49,342 nucleotides of DNA from an uncultured Phocaeicola sp. (GTDB lineage Bacteria; Bacteroidota; Bacteroidia; Bacteroidales; Bacteroidaceae), in the NCBI GenBank assembly GCA_944320845.1, contig CALUJA010000020.1, positions 1 to 49,342 of the forward strand, written 5' to 3'. The notes beneath the pieces were generated by a model that worked only from the letters and a program-made list of their open reading frames with translations, did no database searches and was not told the DNA's origin. The first letter of the stretch is position 1, and each line of letters begins with the position of its first letter. A program made the position numbers and the translations under genes. Positions 26,349 to 34,326 of this stretch are shown piece after piece.

Positions 26349-27353
26349 ATGAAAAAAACGATATATTATCTCTTGCTTGCGGTCTTGGCAACCTCCTGCA
26401 TCCGCGAAGACATATCCGGAAACTCTCCGGAAGACAACTTCGAGGCCCTTTGGAAAATCATCGACGAACAGTACTGTTTCCTGGAATACAAAAGTCAGGA
26501 ATACGGACTTGACTGGGACGAAGTGCACGCGCGCTACGCCGAACGCATCACATCATCAATGGGTTCGGAAGCTTTGTTCGAGGTGCTGTCGGAAATGGTA
26601 AACGAGCTACGCGACGGACATGTTAATCTAAGCAGTTCGCTGGCCACATCACAATACCGGGAATGGTTCGATGCTTATCCGAGAAACTTCAGTGACAGCA
26701 TCCAGAGCAACTATCTAAAAAAAGATTATGTCAATTCATCAGGCCTGACTTATCAGATACTCGACAACAATATTGCCTATATATATTGCTCCAGCTTCTC
26801 GGACGGAATCGGAGATGGAAACTTGGACCAGACCCTTAACAAACTGGCAATCTGCGACGGACTGATAATCGATGTGCGGAACAACGGGGGCGGAAACCTG
26901 ACTACAGCCCAGAAACTGGCCGCACGCTTTACAGACAAAAAAGTTTTGGTAGGATACATGTGTCATAAGACAGGGCCGGGACACAATGACTTCTCCACCC
27001 CGGAAGCCGTTTATATAGAGCCTTCCAGCGGCATACGCTGGCAAAAGAAAGCCGTTGTGCTGACCAACCGGCGCTCTTACAGCGCAACAAACGATTTTGT
27101 CAACTCGATGAAACAGTTTGATGATGTCGTGATAGTGGGCGACAAGACCGGAGGCGGTTCGGGTTTGCCCTTTAGTTCGGAAATTCCCAACGGGTGGTCC
27201 ATCCGTTTTTCTGCCAGTCCGATGTTTGACCCGGATATGGGCCAGCTGGAATTTGGTATAGACCCCGACGTCAAAGTCGACATGACCAGCGAAGACATGC
27301 AGCAGGGAAAAGACACGATGATTGAGACGGCATGCCGCATTTTAAAGAATTAA
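26349..27353 (+). CDS. S41 family C-terminal-processing protease, lipoprotein
   Basis: A 334-residue lipoprotein (LAVLATSCIRED). The start at 26349 (ATG) is used rather than the in-frame TTG at 26343. The protease fold contains the S41 substrate-groove motif IDVRNNGGG and the nucleophile segment RRSYSATNDF. The Lys in VGDKTGGGSG about 25 residues later completes the Ser-Lys dyad. No PDZ domain is evident, unlike CtpA. It probably degrades proteins or peptides at the cell envelope; the substrate is unknown. It is in tandem with the DUF3316 gene. Confidence 0.85.
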   Translation: MKKTIYYLLLAVLATSCIREDISGNSPEDNFEALWKIIDEQYCFLEYKSQEYGLDWDEVHARYAERITSSMGSEALFEVLSEMVNELRDGHVNLSSSLATSQYREWFDAYPRNFSDSIQSNYLKKDYVNSSGLTYQILDNNIAYIYCSSFSDGIGDGNLDQTLNKLAICDGLIIDVRNNGGGNLTTAQKLAARFTDKKVLVGYMCHKTGPGHNDFSTPEAVYIEPSSGIRWQKKAVVLTNRRSYSATNDFVNSMKQFDDVVIVGDKTGGGSGLPFSSEIPNGWSIRFSASPMFDPDMGQLEFGIDPDVKVDMTSEDMQQGKDTMIETACRILKN

Positions 27354-27421
27354 TCCGCAAAATTTTGTAAAGAAAAAAAGAACGCTTATATTTGCAGCCG
27401 CAATGCGGAACGCGTCCGTAT

Positions 27422-27503
27422 GCGCCTGTGGCGTAATTGGTAGCCGCGCCAGACTTAGGATCTGGTGTCGTGAGACGTGTAGGTTCGAGTCCTATCAGGC
27501 GCA
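27422..27503 (+). tRNA. tRNA-Leu (anticodon UAG)
   Basis: The acceptor stem GCGCCTG (27422-27428) pairs with CAGGCGC (27496-27502). The anticodon stem CCAGA/TCTGG encloses loop CTTAGGA, giving anticodon TAG. A long variable arm (GTGTCGTGAGACGT) and TTCGAGT T-loop fit a class II leucine tRNA. CCA is not encoded. Its 3' end is the integration site of the element that follows: the last 14 bases are inside the 17-bp direct repeat. Confidence 0.93.
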
Positions 27504-27506
27504 CAA
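27490..27506 (+). repeat. attL, 17-bp direct repeat
   Basis: TCCTATCAGGCGCACAA overlaps the tRNA-Leu T-arm and acceptor end. An identical copy lies at 39858-39874, marking the other end of the element. Bases on both sides differ between copies, so the repeat is 17 bp. The tRNA is kept intact by the left copy. Confidence 0.9.
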
Positions 27507-27513
27507 AGCAAAT

Positions 27514-27550
27514 AACGCTAATCACTGATTATAAAGCGATTAGCGTTTTT
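27514..27550 (+). terminator. Terminator supplied by the element after tRNA-Leu
   Basis: AACGCTAATC (27514-27523) pairs with GATTAGCGTT (27538-27547), followed by TTT. It lies inside the element, 10 bases past the tRNA. It replaces the chromosomal terminator that the insertion pushed to 39876-39919. Confidence 0.75.
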
Positions 27551-27561
27551 CTTTTATTAAA

Positions 27562-27583
27562 ATTGGCGTAATTTTGGCGTGAT
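27562..27583 (+). promoter_or_regulatory. Left integrase arm-type sites (two copies)
   Basis: ATTGGCGTAAT (27562-27572) and TTTGGCGTGAT (27573-27583) are tandem direct repeats. The same TTGGCGTGAT word occurs twice near the other end (39711-39742). Paired sites just inside both att repeats fit arm-type binding sites of a tyrosine integrase. Confidence 0.6.
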
Positions 27584-27610
27584 AGTATTTTTAGCGTGCC
27601 TTATGACATT

Positions 27611-27646
27611 AAAAAAGGCCGCTTGCCACACCTGACAAACGACCTT
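27611..27646 (-). terminator. Terminator of the leftward early operon
   Basis: On the minus strand, 27646-27636 pairs along 11 positions (three G-U) with 27625-27615 and runs into TTTTTT. It lies 58 bases beyond the alpha-CTD-like gene. Confidence 0.6.
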
Positions 27647-27704
27647 CATTGCATTAAAATACCTTATGGCATTTCGATACAAAGATACGATTTCTTTTTG
27701 GGTT

Positions 27705-27965
27705 TTACACCCATTCGAGTGACTTTCTTATTTCCCGTATCTTCTCAATCGTGGTTTTGCCCACGTTGCGGTACTTCATAAGCTCATCGTCCGGGATTGT
27801 ACGCAACAGGCTCACATCTATTATCTCGTGCCCGTTCTCGTAGCGGATGATATTCGCCAGCCTTAGCGCGCTCTTTGCCATTGTCAAAACTCTATCTTCA
27901 TTCATAATTGGTATTGTTGGTTGCCCTCTTACAGCTTCGGGCGTTGCCTCATATCTCCGATACAT
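27705..27965 (-). CDS. RNA polymerase alpha-CTD-like small protein
   Basis: An 86-residue protein. Residues about 30-86 resemble the C-terminal domain of RNA polymerase alpha. They have the helix run SALRLANII, then DDELMKYRNVGKTTIEKIREIRKSL, the helix-hairpin-helix pattern of alpha-CTD (compare ELLKxxNLGKKSLxEI). No catalytic residues are present. Such a stand-alone domain could bind DNA or displace host alpha-CTD; that is inference. The first 20 residues overlap the upstream gene by 17 bases. An alternative start is at 27905. It is the last gene of the operon repressed, presumably, by the XRE protein. Confidence 0.65.
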   Translation of the reverse strand: MYRRYEATPEAVRGQPTIPIMNEDRVLTMAKSALRLANIIRYENGHEIIDVSLLRTIPDDELMKYRNVGKTTIEKIREIRKSLEWV

Positions 27966-28278
27966 TTCTAAATACTATATTATCATTGATACTATTGGTT
28001 ATGTACTTGTCTGCTATTTCATCAAGATTTCTGCACGCTTCGCAAAACTTGTCTGCTGTTTTATCGTCAACATCTTCGTACATCAATCTATGAAGTGAGA
28101 AAAGAGTCTCTAATACATCTTGCACCTTGCCTTTGAAATATAAGGCTGCTCGTGTTTCCTCGCTTATCGGCATGTTCGTTATCCGTTCTGCAAGATTGTG
28201 ACCATACAACTCTTTTAGTATATTCTCTCGCTTTTCTTCGCGTGTCATTTCCTTATTGGTTTTCTCTGCTGTTTCCAT
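27949..28278 (-). CDS. Hypothetical helical protein in element
   Basis: A 109-residue acidic, mostly helical protein of unknown family, rich in Glu/Lys at its start (METAEKTNKEMTREEKREN). The start at 28278 follows an A-rich leader; an in-frame ATG at 28299 is possible. It has no signal peptide or membrane segment. It lies 57 bases after the DUF2693 gene and overlaps the alpha-CTD-like gene. Confidence 0.6.
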   Translation of the reverse strand: METAEKTNKEMTREEKRENILKELYGHNLAERITNMPISEETRAALYFKGKVQDVLETLFSLHRLMYEDVDDKTADKFCEACRNLDEIADKYITNSINDNIVFRNVSEI

Positions 28279-28335
28279 ATTTATGTATTTTTGTGGCATG
28301 GTGTCCGTTTGATAGACACCACACCGGGTTAATAA

Positions 28336-28668
28336 TCATGCTATCTTTATCAAATTTGCTATTTTGAATGACCTGTATTCGCTTTTCTCCGTATCGAAGT
28401 ACACTTGTACCGTCTCGCTTCTTTTACGGCTTTCCGTGCCTTTATTTGGCGGCAATAGCGATTCTTTCAATGTACCGTATGCTTCACGTATTGAGCCATC
28501 GACTTTTTGGAAGTAGAACTTTACGATACGTTCTTTCATTGATGCTTTCAGCTTCATGTTCAACCAAGCCGTTTTAAGGGCTTCGCTCATTGTGTAACCG
28601 TTCTTGCGGACAAAAGACCATGCCATCTGCATTATCTCTCTTAACTGATTTCTTTTTTGTGTACTCAT
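28336..28668 (-). CDS. DUF2693 family protein (SH3-like barrel)
   Basis: A 110-residue protein matching the DUF2693 family, which is common on Bacteroides mobile elements. It opens with KRNQLREIMQMAWSFVRKNGYTMSEALKTAW, continues with VKFYFQKVDGSIREAYGTL and ends in VQVYFDTEKSEYRSFKIANLIKI. Its role is unknown; the fold is described as an SH3-like beta barrel. It is the first gene of the leftward operon, reading from a promoter that overlaps near-palindromic sites in the 28669-28843 control region. Confidence 0.8.
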   Translation of the reverse strand: MSTQKRNQLREIMQMAWSFVRKNGYTMSEALKTAWLNMKLKASMKERIVKFYFQKVDGSIREAYGTLKESLLPPNKGTESRKRSETVQVYFDTEKSEYRSFKIANLIKIA

Positions 28669-28683
28669 ATTATGTAATGTTTA

Positions 28684-28796
28684 ATAGTTATCACTTTGTT
28701 TTGATGATGCAAAGATAAAGTTATTACTTTGATTATGCAATACAAAATCAAAGTTTTGTCTTATATTTAACTTTTATTAATCGAAGTGATAGCTTT
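28684..28796. promoter_or_regulatory. Three candidate operators of the XRE switch
   Basis: Three 14-base near-palindromes share the form AAAGT-NATN-ACTTT: ATAGT-TATC-ACTTT at 28684-28697, AAAGT-TATT-ACTTT at 28717-28730 and GAAGT-GATA-GCTTT at 28783-28796. The middle one abuts the leftward -7 box. The right one lies where the -33 of the XRE promoter should be. The layout fits repression of both promoters by the XRE protein. Confidence 0.55.
28710..28740 (-). promoter_or_regulatory. Leftward early promoter of element
   Basis: The minus strand has -7 box TATCTTTG (28710-28717) and a TTG about 20 bases upstream (28738-28740), matching the Bacteroides consensus. Transcription would run into the DUF2693 operon. 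Confidence 0.6.
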
Positions 28797-28814
28797 AATT
28801 ATAGATAATAGAAG

Positions 28815-28822
28815 TACATTTG
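28815..28822 (+). promoter_or_regulatory. Promoter -7 box of XRE gene
   Basis: TACATTTG matches TAnnTTTG and lies 22 bases before the ATG at 28844. It rules out the longer reading frame starting at 28820. Confidence 0.6.
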
Positions 28823-28843
28823 CATAAACAAAAAAATAAAGCT

Positions 28844-29092
28844 ATGAGTTTGAATATTAAGAAAGCAATTAAAGAACATGGTTTAGAAGTTCGTGAAGTG
28901 GCTAAAAGAATGGAAATAACGCCTACTGGATTGAGCCAGCACATAAATGGGAACCCATCAGTAGAAGTGCTTGAGCGTATAGCCACTGCAATAGGGTGTG
29001 ATATATCGGAACTGTTCGAGCAACCCAAGAAAGACGCTCTGACCATCAACTGCCCCCATTGCGGGAAGAGTATCAATATCAAAGTTGAGTGA
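28844..29092 (+). CDS. XRE-family repressor with C-terminal CxxC
   Basis: An 82-residue DNA-binding protein, the only rightward gene of the element. The Cro/CI-type HTH spans residues about 5-62 (LEVREVAKRMEITPTGLSQHINGNPSVEVLERIATAIGC). A short tail, CPHCGKSINIKVE, contains a single CxxC knuckle that could bind zinc with a partner subunit. It likely acts as the lysogeny-type repressor of the divergent operon, binding the three repeats in the 28684-28796 gap. Confidence 0.8.
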   Translation: MSLNIKKAIKEHGLEVREVAKRMEITPTGLSQHINGNPSVEVLERIATAIGCDISELFEQPKKDALTINCPHCGKSINIKVE

Positions 29093-29115
29093 ACTTTTGT
29101 AGAAAAGTACCCTAT

Positions 29116-29137
29116 GTTACGGTGTTACGGTTACGGT
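29116..29137. repeat. Tandem TTACGGT repeats
   Basis: GTTACGGT, GTTACGG and TTACGGT follow one another in 22 bases, in the 300-base gap after the XRE gene. The function is unknown. A related GGTTGCGG pair follows at 29228-29243. Confidence 0.5.
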
Positions 29138-29227
29138 AATACGTAAGTCGTTGATATTTAATTTATTATATCAAAATAGAGCGTAACACATTAAATTATG
29201 GTATTGTGATTACAAAAAAAAGTAGTA

Positions 29228-29301
29228 GGTTGCGGGGTTGCGGTTGCTGGTGCGCTTAATTGCTTTATTATCATTTAGTTACATTGATTTTAGCCGCAAC
29301 C
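29228..29301. repeat. GGTTGCGG repeats, two direct and one inverted
   Basis: GGTTGCGG occurs at 29228-29235 and 29236-29243, with its inverse CCGCAACC at 29294-29301. The inverse can pair with either direct copy. Together with the TTACGGT units it fills a gene-free stretch that could be a replication or protein-binding site. Confidence 0.45.
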
Positions 29302-29324
29302 AGCTATATTATGGTATCACGAAA

Positions 29325-29358
29325 AAGCCCCGAAACGGTAATGTCCGAAACGGGGCTT
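29325..29358 (-). terminator. Terminator after tape measure gene
   Basis: AAGCCCCG (29325-29332) pairs with CGGGGCTT (29351-29358). It lies 34 bases past the tape measure stop and ends the long leftward operon; on the minus strand it is followed by TTTTCG. It may act in both directions, also serving the XRE gene. Confidence 0.6.
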
Positions 29359-29392
29359 CATTAATATGGTAATGTGGAAAAATCCCACATTT

Positions 29393-32300
29393 TTACAACT
29401 TGTTGTTTATAGTCCTCACAATGTTTTCCCCCTGCTGCGGTATCTGTTTGGCGATTTTGCCCGTGTTTTCCTCTATTGTCTGCACGGACATGATATTTTC
29501 CGCCCCGAACCTTGCCAGGTCATCCACTTTGATACCCATGTCCGTAACTCTCGAAACGAGCGCGTCAAGCTGTGCGGTCGGGAATGTCACATTGATTTCA
29601 GGCCGATAGCTTTCATTCATGACCTGCCTTGTTTGGGAAGCAATATCGGGAGCATCTGAAACGGATGGAACAAGGGAAACCACATCGCTATAACTTTCAT
29701 CGGACAAGGCTTCATAAATTTGCTTCAACGCATTCACCTGCTCGCCGTTCAATCCCTTGATTTCCTCGCCTATTATCTGCAAGGCGGTAAACCGTCCGTT
29801 CAGCTCGTCTATGCTGTCCTGCGAAGCGGTGGCGAATCCCCTGCTTGATGCTTGCTGCTGTTCTTGCGCTTCCGGCTTGAATATATCAAATCCCTGTTCT
29901 TCTGCCGCCTGTTGATAGGCCTCGTAAAGCTGGTTTGCTTTGTTCTGCTGTGCCACCGCGTCACCTACAAGCCCGTTGAGGATGTCCGTCCATTGCTTGA
30001 AACGCTGTTCGTCCGTAAGGTTTGTGTTCTTCATCACTTCCATCATTTCATTTTGCGCTTCTTCCAATATTGGTGCAAGAGTGACGGAGTAAATCATCTG
30101 TTCCGCCAGCGTTCCCAACATGTCCGAAACGGACTGCGTGAAAGATTCTGCCGCATCTGTCCCATTCCTGAACGCATCCACCAAAGCATCGGACATGTTG
30201 TTTCCCAAATCTCCGAAAATGTCCGTCATGTAGTCGTTGAGAGATTCAAACGCTTCTTCCGCCTGTCCGGCAAGGTCAATCATGTTCTGTAAGGCGGCTT
30301 TGTCCTCATCTGACATCTCACGGGTGTTTATAACGGACTCCGCCAGTTCCTTGTTGAATTCCCCGTTGGCTTCCATCAAATCGGGGTAAACATCAAGGAT
30401 GGAAGAATAGACATCATGCTGCTTTTTCCAGAACCAAGCTCCGGTCGTATAGCTTCCGGTCTTGATTTCAATGTCTGCCAGTCCGGAATAGCTGTCTTTC
30501 AACTGGGAATATGTCTTGTTGAGTATCTTGTCAAAGAATTTGACACCTGTGTCCTTGTACGAGAATTTTTCCTGCTGCTCTATCGTACCGGCTATCTCGT
30601 TGTTCAGGTCTGCGATTGCTTCCTTCAGCACATCGACTGCGTTTCTGGCCTTGGCGTATGAATCAATGCCGAAAATCGTGCTTGCCTTTTCGTATAACAG
30701 ATTCTGCTCCAGCAGAAGGAGGTTGTACTCCCTTTGCTGGGCTATCGTGTCGTTCATTATCTTTTCAAGCGTCTGTTTGTGCTTGGCCGTTTCTCTGGCT
30801 CCCTTGCCGATAAGCGAGAAGATTTCACCTGCTGCGGCAAATGCGCCTCCGACAATTCCGCCCTGAGCGAATGCCATGCCGATATTTGACACTGCACCCA
30901 GCACATCGCCCAGACTTCCAACGACATTTGCGGCCCGGTCTTTCCCCATCGCTTCGAACATGGAAGAAACCTCATCGGCCGCCTGCCCGGCCGCTCCAGA
31001 TATTGTCCCGATGGCACCCGAAATGTCCTTGAACCCTTTTGCGCTTTTGAGGTCGGCAAACCCTTTCTTGAATGATTCAAACAAAGTGTCCCACTTGTTC
31101 TGGTTCTTCCCTGTGCCCAACAGTTTGTCGAGTGCTTTTCTTAGTTTGTCAAGCTCCGCCGGGCTTTCTTCTATGGCTTTAAGCTGTTCCGGTGAAATGA
31201 ACGTGATTCCGTCCTTGTTTCCGTTTCCCGACAGGTAGTCCCTCAACTGCCGTGCCTGTGCAATCAGTGCACTAAGCTGGGAGAATCCCATCTGTGAGAT
31301 GTCACCGAAAAGCATTTTCAGGAATGTGTTGTCTTGTCCGGCCAACGCCTTGTTTTCTTCGTCCTTGATTGCTTGAATTCCTTCTTTTGCCTTGTCCTTT
31401 GCTACTTGGATAGCCCGGTCTATCTCGTCCGAATTGGCTTCTGTACGCTGTGACTGTAAAAAGGCTATATCATCGTTCATTTGTTTCTCTATGGCTTCCC
31501 GTTGGGCTGCGAAGTCCCGGTACTTGGCAAGTACGCCCTGCAAGAGTTTGGCTATGCCGTCCTGCTGTTGCTGATATGCCGCCGAATATTCCGTGTCGAA
31601 TCCGGCCTGCTTGTCCTGTGGCAAAGCCGTAACAGTAGGAGTGAACTGTAATCCTTTCTTCTGGTAGTCCGGGTTCTCTTGTTTCCAACGCTCATACTCC
31701 GCATCCTGCAATGTTTGCAGCAAATCCCTTTCACGCTTTCGGATTTCGGCTATTTTCGTGTCATAGTTGGCGTTTATCTGGGCAAGCTCTTTCGCGTTGC
31801 CGTCCTGCATCAAGTCTATGGCCATTTTCTGTGCGTTCAACTGGCTTTCAGTTATTGCGTCCGAAATTTCCTGTTCCGATTTCCTTATGGCTTTCTGCTG
31901 CTGATAGGTATCAAGATATTTGTTACCAGTTTGCTTTGTACCTGTCGTGCTGTCTGAACCAGAATCAAAGAGCAAGTCGGGAATGCTGATGTCGTTTTCT
32001 ATCTCTGCATTACGCTTGTTCAAAGCGTATATATCAGAACGTATTTTCGCAATCTTTTCTTCACGTTTTACAATATCATCCATTATTCCCACCGCTTCCT
32101 GTCGCAATGCCGTAAGCCTTTGATTCCCTTTCAACGCTATAGGGTCGGAAGTCTGGCTCTCTACCTTCTTGATGGTTTCCTGCAAATTGTCATACTCCTT
32201 CCGAAGTTGTTCTATCTGCGAATATTCGGCATTGATTTGCGGCTCCAGGTCTATGATTTTGGAAAAATTCTCTGTCATCGCATCCATTGAAGCACGGGCA

Positions 32301-33568
32301 CGTGCGTTGGCGATGATAGATTTCGTCAGGTTGTCATAGGCAGTTTTTGCGTTTCCGGCTAAAATGGCTTCATTATCCATACCCTTGAAATAGTCCGGGT
32401 ATTCGTCTTTCAGTTTCTTTATCGCCAGTGTGCGGTCATCCGTACTTTTGGCTGTATCTACCGCCGCATCGTAAAGCAATTTAAGCTCAGTCAGCTGACC
32501 TTGCACATCTTTTCTGCCCTCTAAGACTGCATCGTTGTATGCCTTCAGGGATTCTTTCAGAACGTCTATATTCTCCTTTGCCTTAAACAGCCCTTTCACC
32601 CAATCGGCTATCTCATTACCATAAGAAGACAACAGCGTAATGCCTACGACTAAAGCTGTCTGCCAGCCCAATAGGGACTTGGTCAGTTGTTTCCATACGG
32701 GCGTACCTTCCTTTCCTTCAGCTTTCAATTCAGCCAGACAGTCTTTTGCCAGCTTGATTTCATCGATAAGCATCGGGAGGTTATTTGATATGGCAAGGAA
32801 GAAGGTGTTCATCGAAATCGCTAAAGACGGCAGTTCACGTGCCAATTGCTGCACCTGTACGTTCAATCCGTTCCAACCGGAAGCGTAGTTACCCACATTG
32901 CGGTAAAACCTCATGGAAGCCTGCTCTGCTTCGTTCAGTTCTTTCGTCACAGCCTGAATTTGCACGATCAGTTCTTTTCCGGTCGCACCGGTCCGCAACT
33001 CCCTTGAAAGGTTGTCATATTGGGCCGTCAATAGTGAAAGCTGTCGGCGAAGTTGCGTAAGTGAGCCGTCGGAAGCTTGCTGCATCTTGATCACGTTTTC
33101 CTGTTCTTTGGCAAACGAGCGCATCTCATCCGCCGCTACTTTCAGCTGGGCTTTCAGATTTGCATATTGTTTGACTGCATTCTCACCGGAAGCGGATTTC
33201 CGTTCAGCCTCCGACATGGAGTTAATCCCATTCGTTACCTGTCTAAGCTGCTCCTTGATTCCGTTCAACGAATCGGCGTAATGTTTGATTGTTTCGCTCG
33301 TTTCTTCGGTCTCATGCCTGATTTTCTTGGAACTGTCTACAATTCCCTTTGAGATATCCACCTGGGCAAGCGCGGTCTGTATCTCCGCGAACTTAGCCTG
33401 CATGGTATCAAGTTCCGACTTTATTTTCTTGAACTCGTCATAGAGCTTGTTGTACTTCGGGGAAAACTTCGAGAGTTTCTCCATTTCCTTGCGCACTTCC
33501 TGTATGCGCTTGACCAACTGGCTGAATCTTGTTAGGTCAGCGTCAATATTGAATCTTAATCCTGCCAT
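29393..33568 (-). CDS. Phage tail tape measure protein
   Basis: A 1,391-residue protein typical of long-tailed phage tape measures. The N-terminal 170 residues are coiled coil (FSQLVKRIQEVRKEMEKLSK). A hydrophobic helix lies near 300 (TALVVGITLLSSYG). A long helical, Gln/Lys-rich middle region follows, then an Ala/Gly-rich hydrophobic stretch around 860-930 (AFAQGGIVGGAFAAAGEIF). By the usual rule of about 0.15 nm per residue it would set a tail of roughly 200 nm. There is no peptidase domain that I recognise. It is intact, the last gene of the operon, and followed by a terminator rather than tail-tip genes. Confidence 0.85.
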   Translation of the reverse strand: MAGLRFNIDADLTRFSQLVKRIQEVRKEMEKLSKFSPKYNKLYDEFKKIKSELDTMQAKFAEIQTALAQVDISKGIVDSSKKIRHETEETSETIKHYADSLNGIKEQLRQVTNGINSMSEAERKSASGENAVKQYANLKAQLKVAADEMRSFAKEQENVIKMQQASDGSLTQLRRQLSLLTAQYDNLSRELRTGATGKELIVQIQAVTKELNEAEQASMRFYRNVGNYASGWNGLNVQVQQLARELPSLAISMNTFFLAISNNLPMLIDEIKLAKDCLAELKAEGKEGTPVWKQLTKSLLGWQTALVVGITLLSSYGNEIADWVKGLFKAKENIDVLKESLKAYNDAVLEGRKDVQGQLTELKLLYDAAVDTAKSTDDRTLAIKKLKDEYPDYFKGMDNEAILAGNAKTAYDNLTKSIIANARARASMDAMTENFSKIIDLEPQINAEYSQIEQLRKEYDNLQETIKKVESQTSDPIALKGNQRLTALRQEAVGIMDDIVKREEKIAKIRSDIYALNKRNAEIENDISIPDLLFDSGSDSTTGTKQTGNKYLDTYQQQKAIRKSEQEISDAITESQLNAQKMAIDLMQDGNAKELAQINANYDTKIAEIRKRERDLLQTLQDAEYERWKQENPDYQKKGLQFTPTVTALPQDKQAGFDTEYSAAYQQQQDGIAKLLQGVLAKYRDFAAQREAIEKQMNDDIAFLQSQRTEANSDEIDRAIQVAKDKAKEGIQAIKDEENKALAGQDNTFLKMLFGDISQMGFSQLSALIAQARQLRDYLSGNGNKDGITFISPEQLKAIEESPAELDKLRKALDKLLGTGKNQNKWDTLFESFKKGFADLKSAKGFKDISGAIGTISGAAGQAADEVSSMFEAMGKDRAANVVGSLGDVLGAVSNIGMAFAQGGIVGGAFAAAGEIFSLIGKGARETAKHKQTLEKIMNDTIAQQREYNLLLLEQNLLYEKASTIFGIDSYAKARNAVDVLKEAIADLNNEIAGTIEQQEKFSYKDTGVKFFDKILNKTYSQLKDSYSGLADIEIKTGSYTTGAWFWKKQHDVYSSILDVYPDLMEANGEFNKELAESVINTREMSDEDKAALQNMIDLAGQAEEAFESLNDYMTDIFGDLGNNMSDALVDAFRNGTDAAESFTQSVSDMLGTLAEQMIYSVTLAPILEEAQNEMMEVMKNTNLTDEQRFKQWTDILNGLVGDAVAQQNKANQLYEAYQQAAEEQGFDIFKPEAQEQQQASSRGFATASQDSIDELNGRFTALQIIGEEIKGLNGEQVNALKQIYEALSDESYSDVVSLVPSVSDAPDIASQTRQVMNESYRPEINVTFPTAQLDALVSRVTDMGIKVDDLARFGAENIMSVQTIEENTGKIAKQIPQQGENIVRTINNKL

Positions 33569-33586
33569 TCTGAAAACAATTTAAGG

Positions 33587-33985
33587 TTATTTGCTGAATT
33601 TTTCATTTGCCTTCTTTTCGATATGCAATGCTCCTTGAGAAATGACACGATAGCCTTTGCTCTCCACAAAAGAAGCATATTCCATCCCGTCCGCCAAGAT
33701 TATACCATTCTCTGGCCGTTTCCCGTAAATCAAAAGATTCTCCGTCTTTTCTTTGGCTTTCTCATGTCCCGGCTCTGATGGAACATACATATCGACTATC
33801 TCATCGTCCAGCACAGTGGCCGCACCCGGCGCACTGCGTAGGTTGTGGGTATGGTTTTGGTAGGTTCCGGTAGCTTTGGAATATTCCACGCCGTCACGGG
33901 CCACCTCAACCATACCCTGCCTGATTTCGTCTTTGACTTCATCCAAAAACTCGTCAAGTCCCGATAAATCTATATCTACTTTCAT
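33587..33985 (-). CDS. HK97 gp10-like head-tail/tail completion protein
   Basis: A 132-residue protein resembling the HK97-gp10 group: an N-terminal helix (LDEFLDEVKDEIRQGMVEVARDGVEYSK), a TGTYQNHTHNLRSA segment and the C-terminal block MEYASFVESKGYRVIS. In tailed phages such proteins sit at the head-tail joint or tail end. It starts within the 4-base overlap with the next gene upstream and ends 18 bases before the tape measure start. The family call rests on pattern memory. Confidence 0.65.
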   Translation of the reverse strand: MKVDIDLSGLDEFLDEVKDEIRQGMVEVARDGVEYSKATGTYQNHTHNLRSAPGAATVLDDEIVDMYVPSEPGHEKAKEKTENLLIYGKRPENGIILADGMEYASFVESKGYRVISQGALHIEKKANEKFSK

Positions 33986-34326
33986 TGGACTTTAGGTTTG
34001 GCGCAAAGCAAACAAATCTGCTTTGATATTTGTCTAATTCTTTTCATGTCCTTCTCCATGCTCTCATAAATGGCACATAACGGTTCTATAAGCTCATCCT
34101 TTTCGCCTTGCGCCAGCTCATCGGACAAAGAGTAGTCTCCCGAAATCAGAAGGGATAGTACCCTGCACAGGGTTTCTTTCTTCATTCCGTTGAATATCTC
34201 CCGGAAATCGGTTGCACCTTCAGGGATCTTTTCTGTTTCCACTTCCTTGCCTGCCAAACTGAATTTTCTGATTGTGGGGTTTATGATATTGTATGCACGT
34301 TCCCCGATAGTAAATACTCTGTTCAT
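33982..34326 (-). CDS. Possible tail assembly chaperone
   Basis: A 114-residue protein of no clear family. It begins with a beta-type N-terminus (VFTIGERAYNIINPTIRKFSLAG) and becomes helical (IFNGMKKETLCRVLSLLISGDY). Its place two genes before a tape measure gene and its small size fit a tail assembly chaperone. I see no -1 slippery heptamer at its end that would show the usual programmed frameshift. It overlaps the genes on both sides by four bases. Confidence 0.5.
   Translation of the reverse strand: MNRVFTIGERAYNIINPTIRKFSLAGKEVETEKIPEGATDFREIFNGMKKETLCRVLSLLISGDYSLSDELAQGEKDELIEPLCAIYESMEKDMKRIRQISKQICLLCAKPKVQ

Noticed and set aside
27271-27525. 84-codon minus-strand frame across tRNA-Leu
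   Set aside because: A known type of false protein produced by translating a tRNA-Leu antisense (ends like PDPKSGAATNYATGA).
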